From positions 293,890-330,357 of the forward strand of contig WELB01000151.1 of assembly GCA_009602725.1 (NCBI GenBank): a DNA stretch of 36,468 nucleotides. The letters run 5' to 3'. Shown here in pieces: positions 10,960 to 26,777 of the stretch. Position 1 is the stretch's first letter, and the number at the start of each line of letters is the position of its first letter. Source of the stretch: Spirogloea muscicola. Its lineage: Eukaryota; Streptophyta; Zygnematophyceae; Spirogloeales; Spirogloeaceae. A program made the position numbers and the translations under genes. The notes under the pieces were generated by a model. The model worked only from the letters and a program-made list of their open reading frames with translations, was not told where the DNA came from and ran no database searches.

Positions 10960-11200
10960 GCTGGAAGAGAAGTGGCTCTCGCAATGGCGCAAAAGGGCTG
11001 TGAGAAGCCAGCCCGAAAGGCTTCCGTCAGGGCGACGTCTTTCCGCCGGCTAGCTACTCAGACTTGCATCTCCTGACTAGAGGTTACTGAGCGTTCCCTG
11101 GCTGATGTCTTAGTCCAAGCCCTTCGCACTCCGGCTCCTTCAGACCTTGTCCATACCTTTGGGCTGGCCTTTCCCAGCCACCAGTCAATCTTGCCGCGCT
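10960..11200 (+). mobile_element. 5'-truncated retrotransposon 3' end, opposite orientation
   Basis: On the + strand, 11053-11088 encodes YSDLHLLTRGY and a TGA stop, the same C-terminus as the full-length element. A hairpin precedes it at 10995-11014 (GGGCTG...CAGCCC). A second GGGCTGG...CCAGCC-type hairpin follows near 11160-11182. Boundaries are approximate. Confidence 0.65.
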
Positions 11201-11299
11201 TTCTTCAAAAAGGATTGACAAGGTTTGAAGGGGAACTCCGAAGGGGCCAAATGCGCTCTCTCAGAGCTGGGGTAGGTGAACCACTCAATGACTACGAGT

Positions 11300-11400
11300 A
11301 AGGAGCCGCTGTAAGAGGCCAGCCCAGACGAAGAAGTCGCTCTTCCAATTGGGGGCGAGGCTGTGAAAGCCAGCCCGACAAGAATGAACAGGTCTTGGAG
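11300..11400 (-). mobile_element. Retrotransposon 3'-region fragment with hairpins
   Basis: GGCTG TGAAAGC CAGCC at 11359-11375 is followed by CGACAAGAATGAACAGG. This closely matches 19746-19775 within the array further right. There is a degenerate hairpin near 11311-11330. No coding remains. Confidence 0.45.
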
Positions 11401-12210
11401 CGCGACCCTGACGTTGCTGACTTTGTTCGCGGCTCTCGCGGGCACGTCAAAGCCTTTCAGACCGCCGAAGTTCCACAGCTTATCAGTCTGCCAAAGTCTC
11501 AGTCCCTCAGGGCTTCCTATACACATGCTGCATTGGGGTTCTGAAATCTGATATTGCTACCATGGCCGTCCATTGCGTGCAGCCCCTGCATGAACTCTGA
11601 GAGGGACAAGTCGACTAGACCGCTTCAAGACTGCAAGTCCACACAGTGGCGACAAACATGGATAAAAGCTGCCGTGCCCAGCTCTACACCTGGGCCACTG
11701 CACATGCGAGCACCTGCTCACAATTATGGCTTGCTGTGCTTGTGAATTGAAGACAATCCACTGGACAGGCGAAAGGAGGAAGCTTCATAATGAGATGCAG
11801 ATTGTACAATGAGGATGTTACTGGAGGCGGATGCCAGCGAGGGCGCCCATGCTTGCGCCAGCATCAGGGAGAGTCACAGACTAATGGCTTGGATGGATCC
11901 TCCATGATGAAGGCAAGCTCGGTCCTCGCCACCGCTACGCTTGCCTGCCGCCGTCCAAGTCCTCAACATATGACTTTGCCTGCCATGGTCGTCAGGACTG
12001 ACGACATGCCTAATAGCTACTGCAAGTGAGTCCTAGACATGCTAAATTTGCCCCAGCAGAGCCTCTGCTTCGACAGCCGCCGAAGCCTACAACAAAGGAG
12101 GTGGGGACTTCATGACCAATAGTGGCTATTCCATCGACGTAGACGGGAGGACGGCAGTGTCGTCCTCTCACCTTACCTGTGATTATCACACATGCAAGAG
12201 TGGGTGGGCG
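11400..12210. other. No gene recognised
   Basis: I found no exon with family support on either strand. This is probably the 3' flank of the retinoblastoma-related gene, whose stop codon is at 12213-12211, plus decayed mobile-element sequence. Confidence 0.4.
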
Positions 12211-15200
12211 CTAATCTACTCTGTCAATGCGGGCGCGCTTGAGTGGAGAAGCACTTGGCGAAGGCTTCTCTTCTGTGCCGCTTGGCACCGCGCTGCTCGA
12301 CGTATCTGCTGCTGAAGTCTGAGACTGGCTGAGCACAGAGTCCGCTTCCAGATTGTGCTGCAAACAGGAGCATGAACGTGAATAAGGATGTTGGCAGACT
12401 TCGCAACCTAAACAAGAATTGGTGACAAACTAGAGCCTAAGGTAGTGTCAGCTAAGACAAGGGAGCCGCTTAAGTACTTACTGCAACTGCGAAGTTGCTG
12501 CTATTGGATGCACTGCCCTTCCCCTCCTTGTCGTCCTCAACATCCCGTTCATCTGTGAATGAGAGCTTGCCAAGTCTCCTGCAATTTGAGGAGATCAAGT
12601 ACCCTTCACGTGTAAGGATGCCTCGAATTCAGGAGCATCAAAGTCTGATGGAAAGCTTGGTGCTGCTCCAGAAGCAGCAAAGTGCCGAGCTTGCTGCGTA
12701 GCCCGTTCTGAAGCTGGCAATGCGTCATGTCCTATTACCAGAAAGCAGTACTTGATACCTACCTTCCAGAGCTGATTCTTTGATTGATGGTGGCCAGATC
12801 ATGTGAGGGGCTATCTCCGAGTAGCGCAAAGAGGTTACGAGAGCCCGGCAAACGGTCTTCAACCTGGATAAGAGATGCCAATCATGAAGCTCGGAGTTTG
12901 AATCTTGCAGAGTACGTTGACTGCTGTGAACAGCGACCATTGCATCTAATAAGTACACAAGACCGGGCTGGGTGAAGTGTACACACTTTGCTGCGGAGTG
13001 GAGACACATATACATTGTGTGCAGCCGAGACCCGCTTCGGAGAGACAGTGGGTAGCCCTGTGAAGTGTGAGCCAGGTGACATTGTGCCTGTCAAGAACAA
13101 GTCCCATACATCGTATTGTCAGTCAGGCCTGTCTTGACTGCATGCATCGAATGCACCTGAGCATTGCCCTTAGCAATCGTAAGCATTCAAGACGTGCTCA
13201 ACTTGGCTACACCTATCCGACAAGCAACACAAGAGTAGCAATTAGCTCTTGACCAGTCCAATTCTGTTTTCAGGAAGCAAACAGTAGATGCGCACCATCC
13301 CGACTTGGCAGTCCATTTGCTGCTGAGGCCAAGGGCCCTCCATCGGAGCTCCCAAGCTGGAGCAGGAATGTCTTTGTGGACGGCACAAAGACCTCGTTGT
13401 AGAACCGAATGATATCCCCCGTCTCTGACACTGCCGGTTGCTGAAACAAGTATCCAGCAACCCATGACAATCACTATAGTCTCAGACTATGTCCGTCTTT
13501 GCATGGACACTGAAGTTACCGATGCAAACGATAGACGTAAGGATGCCACTTATGAAGGAGAAACTGATGAAGCTCGCCTATTTGAGTCCTTCAGAAGCAA
13601 GCTGTGTGGTAATGGGAGAGCAAGGCAAGGAACTAACCCCTGGGTTGTGGTGGGGGAGGTCAATGAAGACGTTGCGGAACACATTGGGTTTGCACTGTGG
13701 CTGTTTGCGATACTGCGCGATGATATCCTTGAATGTCACGCTCACATGGCTCACCTGCCACAGTCTCAGCAGCTCATTAACAAAGTTTTAAGTGCTCTTT
13801 CTATGCCGAGTGTTGGCACTCTACTGTGAAGCAAAGAATCAGCTTGGCTGACCAACCTTGCAGACGCCGTAGATTGATGAGAGGACAATCTGGTCAATGT
13901 GACGATTGAAGAAGAGCGCCGTCTCGTGGTGCACTGCGTGCTCCAGCACGCGCTTCACCTGCTCGGCAATGGCAGGGCATTGCCCTAGCCGCTCGCATAG
14001 GTTCCGTATCCGAATTGCCGCCAACCTTGCGACCTACGGAAGGTAAATTGCACAGTCAGCTGCCATCGTTGAAGGTCAACGGCTCAAGTTTGAAAACAGA
14101 CCATGAAGCAAGCAGACCAGACAGCAACCTCACCATGACTTGCCAAAGTCCTTTAGATTATATAATCTCGTTGCTTAGACAGATGTGAGTACCTTGTGAA
14201 GAAAGGCAGATGTGATGGCCTCTGCGCACGATTCCCCGCCGCCACTTGGGTTGGGCCGCTGGGGGCTGCCCAAGCCCAGGCCCAGCCAGTATCATCAGCA
14301 ACAACAATCACCCATGCTGATGTGGCAGCGAAATCAACCTGACGATCAACAAGTGGCTGCTGGTAGAGAGGTCTGCACCTGGCGAAGGTGGACTGAAGCG
14401 GAGGTGGCTGCATGCGGGCAGCCTCCCGCTTGGCTGGTGATGCGAAAGTCGAGAATGCAGAGATACGGTCACCGCCAGGTGACGCGAAGCGGATAGGGCT
14501 GGGGCTCCCAATGGAGATGCCAGTGGGCAACCGCGACGAAGCCTGCGGTGACCGTGGCGACCCAGGCGGCTCCCCTGGTAGGCAACACAGGGGGTCAAGG
14601 AAGACAAGGGCGAGGTGGCGGTCGGTGATAATTCCTGCAGCGTGATTGAGATAGGAACAATTCATCCAATGCAGCAAGCGTCAATGCCATGCCAATCTCC
14701 TACTCAGAAATCGCTGATGCGAGAGACCCTCAGAAGAGTCTGCAGGGCGCTCACTTGACGGCGACCCAGGACCGCGCATGCCATTTGCAAGTGCCAGCGG
14801 CGGGTGTGAGCTAAGGGCATCCAGCGACACCATGGGCTCCGCCAGGAGCTTAAGGCGCATGATCTCCGGTGCAAGCACCTTCCTTGCCACCACCAATGTA
14901 TTGTACAGCGCGGACCCCTGTCGCAGCGCGGCCAAATGCCGAATTGGCAGCGCGGCAGCGAGGCATTCTGTCAGTACAGAAAGTCAAATTGGCTTGTGGT
15001 GCTACAGTGGCGCACTTGATTGGCTGCAAAAGGTGTGCAAATGGCGAGATTATGTTGCCGGCACACTTGCCTTCTCCCAGGCGGCGCTCTCAAGGATGCG
15101 CTCATCCACGGCATTGAGGTGGCGCTTGATGTCGCGCGGCAGGCTGTCCTCGTGCTTCACAAACCCGTCGATGCCCTTGAATAGGTCGAACGCCGTGATC

Positions 15201-16152
15201 CCCGCCGGCTCCAGAATTCGCGGGAACGTTGGCAACACTGGTGCAAGGCAGTTGAGCACCACCTCTGCAGACACTGCCAGCATGCACCTGTGCCGCGCGA
15301 CCACAGCGGAAAGGCAAGAGATGGCTCAAGTCCTGCGAGCAGTCTCTGCTGCAGCTGTCTGCTTAGCCGTCAGGCCAAAAGCAGTGGCCCCGCTACCAGC
15401 CCAGCTGGCTTTCTAATGGCGGGCAGGTCTCAGGCAGACCTGTGGAAGCGCTCGTTGATGAGCAGCGCGCTGTGGTTGGACGTGGCAAGACGGCTCGTCT
15501 CGTCGCGGCAGACGGCCGCCAGCACGCGGTAGTACAGCCGCAGGGCGTCAATCTGTGCCTCGTCACGGGCTGCCGCCTCCAGGCCCCACTGGGCGCACCC
15601 AAATATCTGCAGCGGCCGCTATGAAGCTTGGTCAGGTGCTGTCGCGGCTGCCGCCATGGCTCAGCTGCAGGGAGCGGAGGGCCCTCTGATTGCGTTCAGA
15701 ACATGATCTCGGGGCGGCACGGCACATGCACGGCGCTCGATCGGTGGCATAGGAGGAGCGCGGAGCTCCTCGACATGGGTTGCACGAGGGCGGCGGCGCC
15801 AACGCCGCCAGCAGCGGTGGCACTACGGCGAGCGGGCGGCGTGGCGCGCGCTCGCTTACCCCGGTGAGGATGACGTGCGCGCGGTGCGAGATGTCGGCCT
15901 CGACGCCGCGGTCGCAGGCCTTGAAGAAGCGCAGGAGCTCCGGAGACGGGGCCGCCGAGGCGAGGGCCACAACGGTGCGCAGCCACGTCCCGGCGCTCAT
16001 CATGCTCACGGGCGAGCGCGGCGGCATGAAGACGTGCCCACCGCCGCCGGAGCCGGCTGCGGCGGGCGCGGGGAGGGCCCGGCGGGCGGGCGAGGAGAAG
16101 GGCGAGGAGAGGGCGGCCCAGGCGCCGCCGGGCGAGCCCGGGAAGGGCGACG
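12211..16152 (-). CDS. RBR: Retinoblastoma-related protein, 13 visible exons, N-terminus lost at gap
   Basis: Pocket protein that represses E2F/DP and controls cell-cycle entry, as Chlamydomonas MAT3 and plant RBR1 do. Exons 5' to 3': 16152-15860 (5' partial), 15606-15440, 15287-15071, 14917-14755, 14574-14379, 14265-14193, 14033-13857, 13754-13638, 13440-13296, 13087-12987, 12863-12763, 12578-12482, 12357-12211. Phases close throughout. Pocket A starts at [16 protein letters not shown] and includes [33 protein letters not shown] and [18 protein letters not shown]. Pocket B has [30 protein letters not shown] and [16 protein letters not shown]. The C-terminus has [17 protein letters not shown] and ends [12 protein letters not shown]. 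Many Ser/Thr-Pro sites (FASPAKR, FASPQR, TVSPKR) are likely CDK targets. The intron after WEK uses a GC donor. The acceptor at 14575 has an alternative near 14635 in the same phase. The N-terminal RB domain is absent from the sequence. Confidence 0.93.
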
Positions 16153-18455
<2,303 letters not shown>

Positions 18456-19545
18456 AGTCGAAGCCCTCATGCTGCCAAGGCTTTGCTCTACTGGAGAGCG
18501 GCAGCTTCCAAACCTGCGCTCTGAGTGGCAGGCAGTCAAGCAGCTGCTATATTCTGTGCCGCTGCAAGGGCAAGGGGAAAGCATCAGCAGCAGCACGTCG
18601 TTAAGGCGGCCATTTTGCTGCTTGCTGTCACATGTCAGCCAATCTCAGCTGTTCAGCTCTAGGCCCGCCATTCGCAGCATCGAATCGGCAGGCTACTTTG
18701 CTGCCTTCGGACCTTCTTGAGAGGGTGGTCGGGAGCCATGGCGATGTTTGTCAGGACTTGCAGCTTAGGTATGACGTCTGGACTGCATCCTACAAGAAGT
18801 GAGGCTTGAGAATGGTGTGCTGGGGGGCTATGTAACCAGTCCCTGTCACGCACTCACCGCTCCTCTGTACAACCGGCGCTGCCTAAGCCCCCTGTCCCAG
18901 GCCTCCGCCCGACTCAGGTGGAAGGTCTGTGTTGTCATTTTGTACTTGGGCCAGCCTTTGTGATACGCATTGCCCTCAAAACGGAGCCACGGATTTGCTC
19001 CTACCCGCCGGAGCTGATTGTGGGCAGACGGCTGCTGTGTCAGCCGGCATGCAAAGACAGAAAGATGCCCGTGTAGTCTCCAGGCTGCAATAATGTTCGT
19101 GCTGCAGACCAGCACGAACAGGGGGCGTGGGTCTGCTCGCCGAAGAGTAATACAGATTCGTTGAATAAGTTGGCAAGCACAAGAGCAAGGACCACAGAGG
19201 GCTAAGCACATAAGCAGAGCACCTTCTCCATCAGTAGACAGAGAGGAAGAGTGTCGTCAGCTGGAGTGTCGATGCTGAAGCTTTGACAACCCGCACCTTA
19301 GCTGCTGTGTGCTTCAACGCTTTCTGGCCCCTTCAAAATCTAAACATTCTTGTCTGGTCTGGCCAATTATACACTGATTCACTCTACTGGAAGAGTCTTC
19401 CATTTCATTCTGATACTGTCATGTTTTTGAGCCTTGCCATTCTGTTGTGGGCTGGCCCTTTGCCGCCCTCGCCGCCTCTTGAGAAGCCCATTCTTGTTCT
19501 GAAAGGGGCTTCTTCTCCGACAGCCCAAAAAAAAAACAATGCGGC
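18456..19545. other. No gene recognised
   Basis: The first about 100 bases may hold extra C-terminal coding of the SET gene in another frame (EVEALMLPRLCSTGERQL). The rest shows no supported exon. Near 19440-19540 there is GGGCTGGCCC-rich sequence and a run of ten As (19528-19537) next to a retrotransposon tail, so part of it may be mobile-element debris. Confidence 0.35.
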
Positions 19546-19825
19546 TGCTGATACTTAAAGAGCGGCTGTGAAAGCCAGCCAGATGCATAAGGTGTTCTTG
19601 ACGGAGCCACAGGCCAGGCAGACAGGGCGCCCTTCGTACTCCCGGGTCAGCAGTAGGAAGTCAGATGAGCTGAGGGGAGGAAGAGCAACCCCGCTGCGCA
19701 AGCCAGAGGAAAGTGCTCGCCCATTGAGAATAGGGGCTGGAACAACCAGCCCGAAAAGGAATGAACAGAGTACGAGAAGGGGGCCAGGGGAAGCGCTAAG
19801 TAACAGAAACAAAGCTGCTACGAGA
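19546..19825 (-). mobile_element. Retrotransposon 3' end, array copy 1 (stop codon lost)
   Basis: Minus-strand tail ATCAGCAGCCGCATT at 19541-19555, hairpin GGCTG...CAGCC at 19564-19580, then coding SSSDFLLLTRE. The terminal TAC is followed by GAA instead of a stop, so the frame runs through the 3' UTR. A perfect 7-bp hairpin GGGCTGG-AACAA-CCAGCCC lies at 19734-19752, between this copy and the next one. Confidence 0.7.
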
Positions 19826-19828
19826 CAC

Positions 19829-20225
19829 TCAGTAACCCCTGCTAAGCAGCCGCAGATCAGAGATGCTGGGCTCCTGGAAGTGGGTCCCCTGGCCAGAGCC
19901 AGAGGCAGCAGCGAGGGCTCTGCCGGCACGAAGGTGCAGCGCCCGGGCCATGGACCTCTGCAGCGAGACGGCCAGGCGCATTCGATACACTTGCGCCAGC
20001 GACCCGGCTGCAGGGAAGTCAACCGGCTCCCCATGGAAGCGCCGGGCGATGGTGTGGCGGGCGAGCTGGGTGAGCAGCTCGAGCCACCGAGCGCCCAGCG
20101 CCCCATGTGTGTCGATGGCCAACGGGAAGAACTCGTCTTCCCGCGGATGATCCGCGTACTTCAGCTCTTTGGCCCGAGCAGCGCAGGTGACCGCATACCC
20201 AGCCGTGGTGGCACATGGGTGTGAG
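19829..20225 (-). mobile_element. Retrotransposon 3' end, array copy 2 (longest remnant)
   Basis: Retains about 130 C-terminal codons, partly in one frame: KELKYADHPREDEFFPLAID, THGALGARWLELLTQ, AGRALAAASG and SISDLRLLSRGY with a TGA stop. These align with KKLRHYSDYP...LLPAAIDTFGCLGPRFHTLL and the end of the full-length protein at 6817-10584. It is 5'-truncated in the endonuclease region. Confidence 0.75.
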
Positions 20226-20385
20226 CGGTCATAGGCAAGCCAGAGGCTGCTGCAAGGGCGCGACCGGCGCGGCGGTGCAAAGCAAGAAGAAGGGCTCGCC
20301 CATAGAGAGAAGGCACGGGGGGCGCTTGAAATGAAATGGAGGCCAATTCAAGCCGATACATTATTCAGGCAGAGTCCATAGAGAA
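20226..20385 (-). mobile_element. Retrotransposon fragment, array copy 3 (3' end missing)
   Basis: Encodes LLLALHRRAGRALAAASGL, then switches abruptly into copy 2 sequence near 20225, losing its own SDLxxLTRGY end. It begins with a leader (20329-20377, CTCTGCCTGAATAATGTATC) that is shared with copy 4. Confidence 0.6.
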
Positions 20386-20499
20386 GAGGGGCTGGCAAGC
20401 CAACCCAAAAAGGACAATGTCCAAAGCCAAAAAAAAAAAGTGCCGAAAAAGGACTACACTACAAAGCGCGAGACGGTGCAGAGGGAGATGCAGATGGAT

Positions 20500-20705
20500 G
20501 CTCAGTATCCACGCGTGAGCAACAGCAGATCAGAGTAACTCGAAGCAGGAAAAGCGGCACTCTGCCGAGACCCGGAAGCAGCAGCCATAGCACGGCCAGC
20601 GCGCGTGGACCGCATGAGCCAAAGAGAGAGAGAAGGCGCGCGGGGCGCATGAATTGAAAGGGAGGCCAATTCAAGCCAATACATTGTTCAGGCAGAGTCG
20701 AGTGC
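20500..20705 (-). mobile_element. Retrotransposon 3' end, array copy 4
   Basis: The same leader as copy 3 (20650-20699, CTCTGCCTGAACAATGTATT), then RAGRAMAAASGSRQSAAF and YSDLLLLTRGY with a TGA stop at about 20502-20504. Too short to be autonomous. Confidence 0.7.
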
Positions 20706-20760
20706 AGACTAAACAATGCTACATAATACGGAGACCTAATCTAAGGTACCTAAGATGAAA

Positions 20761-20947
20761 TTAGTACCCACGGGTGAGCACAAACAAATCTGACAAGCCA
20801 AAGAAGAAAGAAGGTGCTCGCCACTGAGAAGAGGGGCTGGCAAAGAGCGCTGTAGCGAGACCAAGCAAGCGCTTGGGAGCGCTGGAGGGACATAGACAAA
20901 CGCATGCGGTAGCAAGACACAAGACCCGAAGGTACCGAGCCACCGGG
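20761..20947 (-). mobile_element. Retrotransposon 3' end, array copy 5
   Basis: Ends FFFGLSDLFVLTRGY with a TAA stop at 20761-20763. Upstream it contains ALFASPSSQWRAPSFF and the GAGAAGAGGGGCTGGC stretch shared with copies 1 and 3. It lies directly behind the tail of copy 6. Confidence 0.65.
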
Positions 20948-21230
20948 AAATGCGGCTGCTGATGTGCAAGAATCGGCTGTAAACTGCCAGCCAGATGCAT
21001 ACAGGTGTTCACGACGGAGCCAACGGCAGACAGGGCGCCCTCAATACCCCCGTGTCAGCAGTAGGAAGTCAGATGAGCTGAGGGGGAGGGGGAGGAAGAG
21101 CAACCCCGCTGCGCAGACCAGCTTGTGTGCTTTGGTTTCTTAGCGCTTCCTCTGGATTCTTTGGAGAGGCCGCTGCAAGGGCGCGACCAGCCCGGCGATG
21201 CAAAGCAATCGCCTGGGACCGCTGTAGGCA
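20948..21230 (-). mobile_element. Retrotransposon 3' end, array copy 6
   Basis: Tail ATCAGCAGCCGCATT at 20946-20960, a hairpin-like GGCTGTAAACTGCCAGCC, the 3' UTR, and LSSSDFLLLTRGY with a TGA stop near 21044-21046. An AGRALAAASG-like remnant lies at 21170-21210. It ends about 150 bases before the thermospermine synthase start codon. Confidence 0.7.
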
Positions 21231-21373
21231 CATGGACAAACGCATTAAACCGGGAAGGGCTGCACCCTGTTCCTGGCGCCGCTGGTCAGCTTGAGATACC
21301 AGCAGCGAAAGTCACGAGGACAGCCGCCACCAGCAGCCGCCAAACCCAGAACCTCCGGAAGGCCTCGCGCGCC

Positions 21374-24665
<3,292 letters not shown>

Positions 24666-25039
24666 GAGCGTGCAAGTCGGGCCAGGCTGGTGGACGAAGT
24701 TCACGAGCTCCGACCTGATAGCATCCGTGTGGCCCCTTAGATGGGGGCCTGGGTGACTCTGGGGTCCATTTTTGGCACGGGTCCCACGCAACCTGCAACG
24801 TGCTGCATGCGGGCTTCTCGACTGGACACTGGGAGGGATAGCAAGCCAAAGAGCGACTGGATGAAGAGACGGCGGCAGGCAAATGCGATCTCGGCGAGGG
24901 AGCCTGGTGAGAGGAAACCACGTTAGGTTGATAGTGGTTCTATTATCCTGGGGGTTGGGGCTTTCGGGTTTGAGGGCCAGGTGGGGAGTTGCTGAACCCT
25001 AGACTTAGCCAGCTCATTACTCGGTTAACAGGACATTGC
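24666..25039. other. Spacer without recognised gene
   Basis: The 3' flank of ACL5. No supported exon, and no TGTAA poly(A) signal close to the stop. Confidence 0.4.
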
Positions 25040-25320
25040 AAGGCTAGAAGTGGCCTCCCTTTCAATTTCATGCGCGCCGCGCGCCTTCTCTCTAGCTCTT
25101 GCTTTGCACCGCTACGCTGGTCACGCCCTTGCAGCAGCCTCTGGCTTGCGCAGGGGGTTTGCCCAACCTCCCCTCAGCTCATCTGACTTCCTACTGCTGA
25201 CCCGGGGGTACTAAGAGCGCCCTGGCTGCTTAGCCTGTGGCTCCGTCATGAACACCTATATGCATCTGGCTGGCTTTCACAGCCGCTCTTCTAAGATCAG
25301 CAGCCGCATTCATCTCTAGA
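25040..25320 (+). mobile_element. 5'-truncated retrotransposon 3' end, + orientation, copy 1
   Basis: From about 25052 (GGCCTCCCTTTCAATTTCAT, the leader shared with array copies 3 and 4) it encodes LHRYAGHALAAASGLRRG and SSSDFLLLTRGY with a TAA stop at about 25212-25214. A 3' UTR with CTCCGTCATGAACACC and GGCTGGCTTTCACAGCC follows, then the tail ATCAGCAGCCGCATT. Confidence 0.8.
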
Positions 25321-25344
25321 CTCCGAAAGACCAGTCGGCCTCCC

Positions 25345-25470
25345 TCCCACGTTGGGGTTAGTGAGGGCGCCCTGCCTGCCTAGCCTTTGGCTCCGTCATG
25401 AACACCTGTATGCATCTGGCTGGCAGTTTACAGCCGGCTCTTTACTATCAGCAGTCGCATTCTCACTAGC
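25345..25470 (+). mobile_element. Retrotransposon 3' UTR only, + orientation, copy 2
   Basis: A second, shorter copy directly behind the first. GTTAGTGAGGGCGCCCTG marks the last codons and stop, then CTCCGTCATGAACACC, GGCTGGCAGTTTACAGCC and the tail TATCAGCAGTCGCATT. It ends about 45 bases before the NdhS-like start codon. Confidence 0.75.
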
Positions 25471-25510
25471 CTGCCTCTGCCGCCTGCTGCACCGTCGGCC
25501 CGCGGCCGCC

Positions 25511-26777
25511 ATGGCGGCGGCGGCGGCCGCCGCGCCGCCTTGGTGCTGCTCCCCGACTGGGCCCGTCGCTCGACGACCCACATTCCTGGCCGGCGCGCCC
25601 CTGCCGCCGCGGCGACCTGCCGGGCAGTGGCTGCATGTTGGGCCTAGGCCCGCCGGAGCGCCGCGTGCGGAGGGAGGCTGGGACCTATGGAAGCTGCTGG
25701 GTGGCCGCGGCCTGCAGGGCGGCGAGCAAGGCCTCAAGACCGAGGATGGCCTCAAGCGCCTCTACCGAGACGACGTCACGCCCACGGTGCACGGATCTGA
25801 CTGCTGCTACGATAGCCGACATCGCTGCTGGCCATGGCAGCTGCACGCTGACAGGCTCCGCGGGAGGGTGCGTGCAGGTCGCCAAGGTGAAGCAGGCGCT
25901 GTCGGACCTGTCCGAGGATGCGGTCGGAGCCTTTGACAAGGAGCTCGCGGGCCTGACTGGCGGCTTTCCCGGCGGCGAGCAGGGCCTCCGGGAGTTCCTG
26001 ACCAAGTACCCGCCACCACAGAAGGTGACAGGGACTTTCTGCGGCCTCTAACTGCAATGCCTGTCTAAAGCCTCTGCGCACTGCTGGGATCCTTCACGCA
26101 CTGGAGCTCTGACACCTTCCTGCGGCGGGCTGCATTGTCGCTGCTGGCTGTGAGCAGATGTCCAAGGAGATGCAGGCGCTGAGGGAACAGCTGGCCGCAC
26201 CTGTGAGCCGGCCCGCCCTGATCCTGCCTCCGCTGCTCATGCCGGGCATGACCGTGCGCGTAAACAACCCCAATGACATTTACCACCAATACACTGGTAT
26301 GTGCTCAATGCACATTGCAATACTGTACTTAGCTACAATTGTAACCTTGTAGCTTTCAGCAGATTTGGCTTGTACGGGCAGCTGCGTTGGACCACGTTAG
26401 ACAGGTATTGAGTCACTGACCAGACCTTGACCTGTACTATCCCCTCCTAGTTGCGCGACATGTTACTCCACACAGCGAACACTCCACTTGATAGCAGCCG
26501 GGTGACTTATCCTGTAGGTCACGCATTAGGCTCTTATTTTGCTACCACACAGGCACGCACAACTCGGCAGGCTGGCAAGTGAGGCCATTGACCTGCAACT
26601 TCTGCGCTTGCAGGCATCGTGCAACGAGTGACAGATGGCAAGGTGGGTGTACTGTTCGAGGGCGGTAATTGGGACAAGCTTGTCGCTTTTGACCTGGAGG
26701 AGGTGCAACGCACGAAGAAGGGGCCTCCTGGTAACAATCCAAAGTCTGCAATTCTGCTGGAGGACGAGGACTCCTGA
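25511..26777 (+). CDS. ndhS: NdhS/CRR31-like protein (SH3-like subunit of plastid NDH), 4 exons, 241 aa
   Basis: In plants and cyanobacteria NdhS forms part of the ferredoxin-docking site of the photosynthetic NDH complex. Exons: 25511-25786, 25878-26024, 26158-26296, 26614-26777. Phases close to 242 codons with TGA. Residues 1 to about 50 look like a transit peptide (Ala run, then [15 protein letters not shown]). Three conserved blocks of plant CRR31 are present in order: [37 protein letters not shown] with KYPPP; and the SH3-like domain from [20 protein letters not shown] through [20 protein letters not shown] and [12 protein letters not shown], ending [14 protein letters not shown]. The family match is strong. 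Whether this alga has a working NDH complex cannot be seen here, since most chlorophytes lack plastid ndh genes. Confidence 0.9.

Noticed and set aside
12759-12863. RBR ending at the TAG right after ISSGR
   Set aside because: The TAG lies inside a strong GTAGGT donor. Splicing on gives [10 protein letters not shown] and then a C-terminus [12 protein letters not shown] like other RBR proteins.
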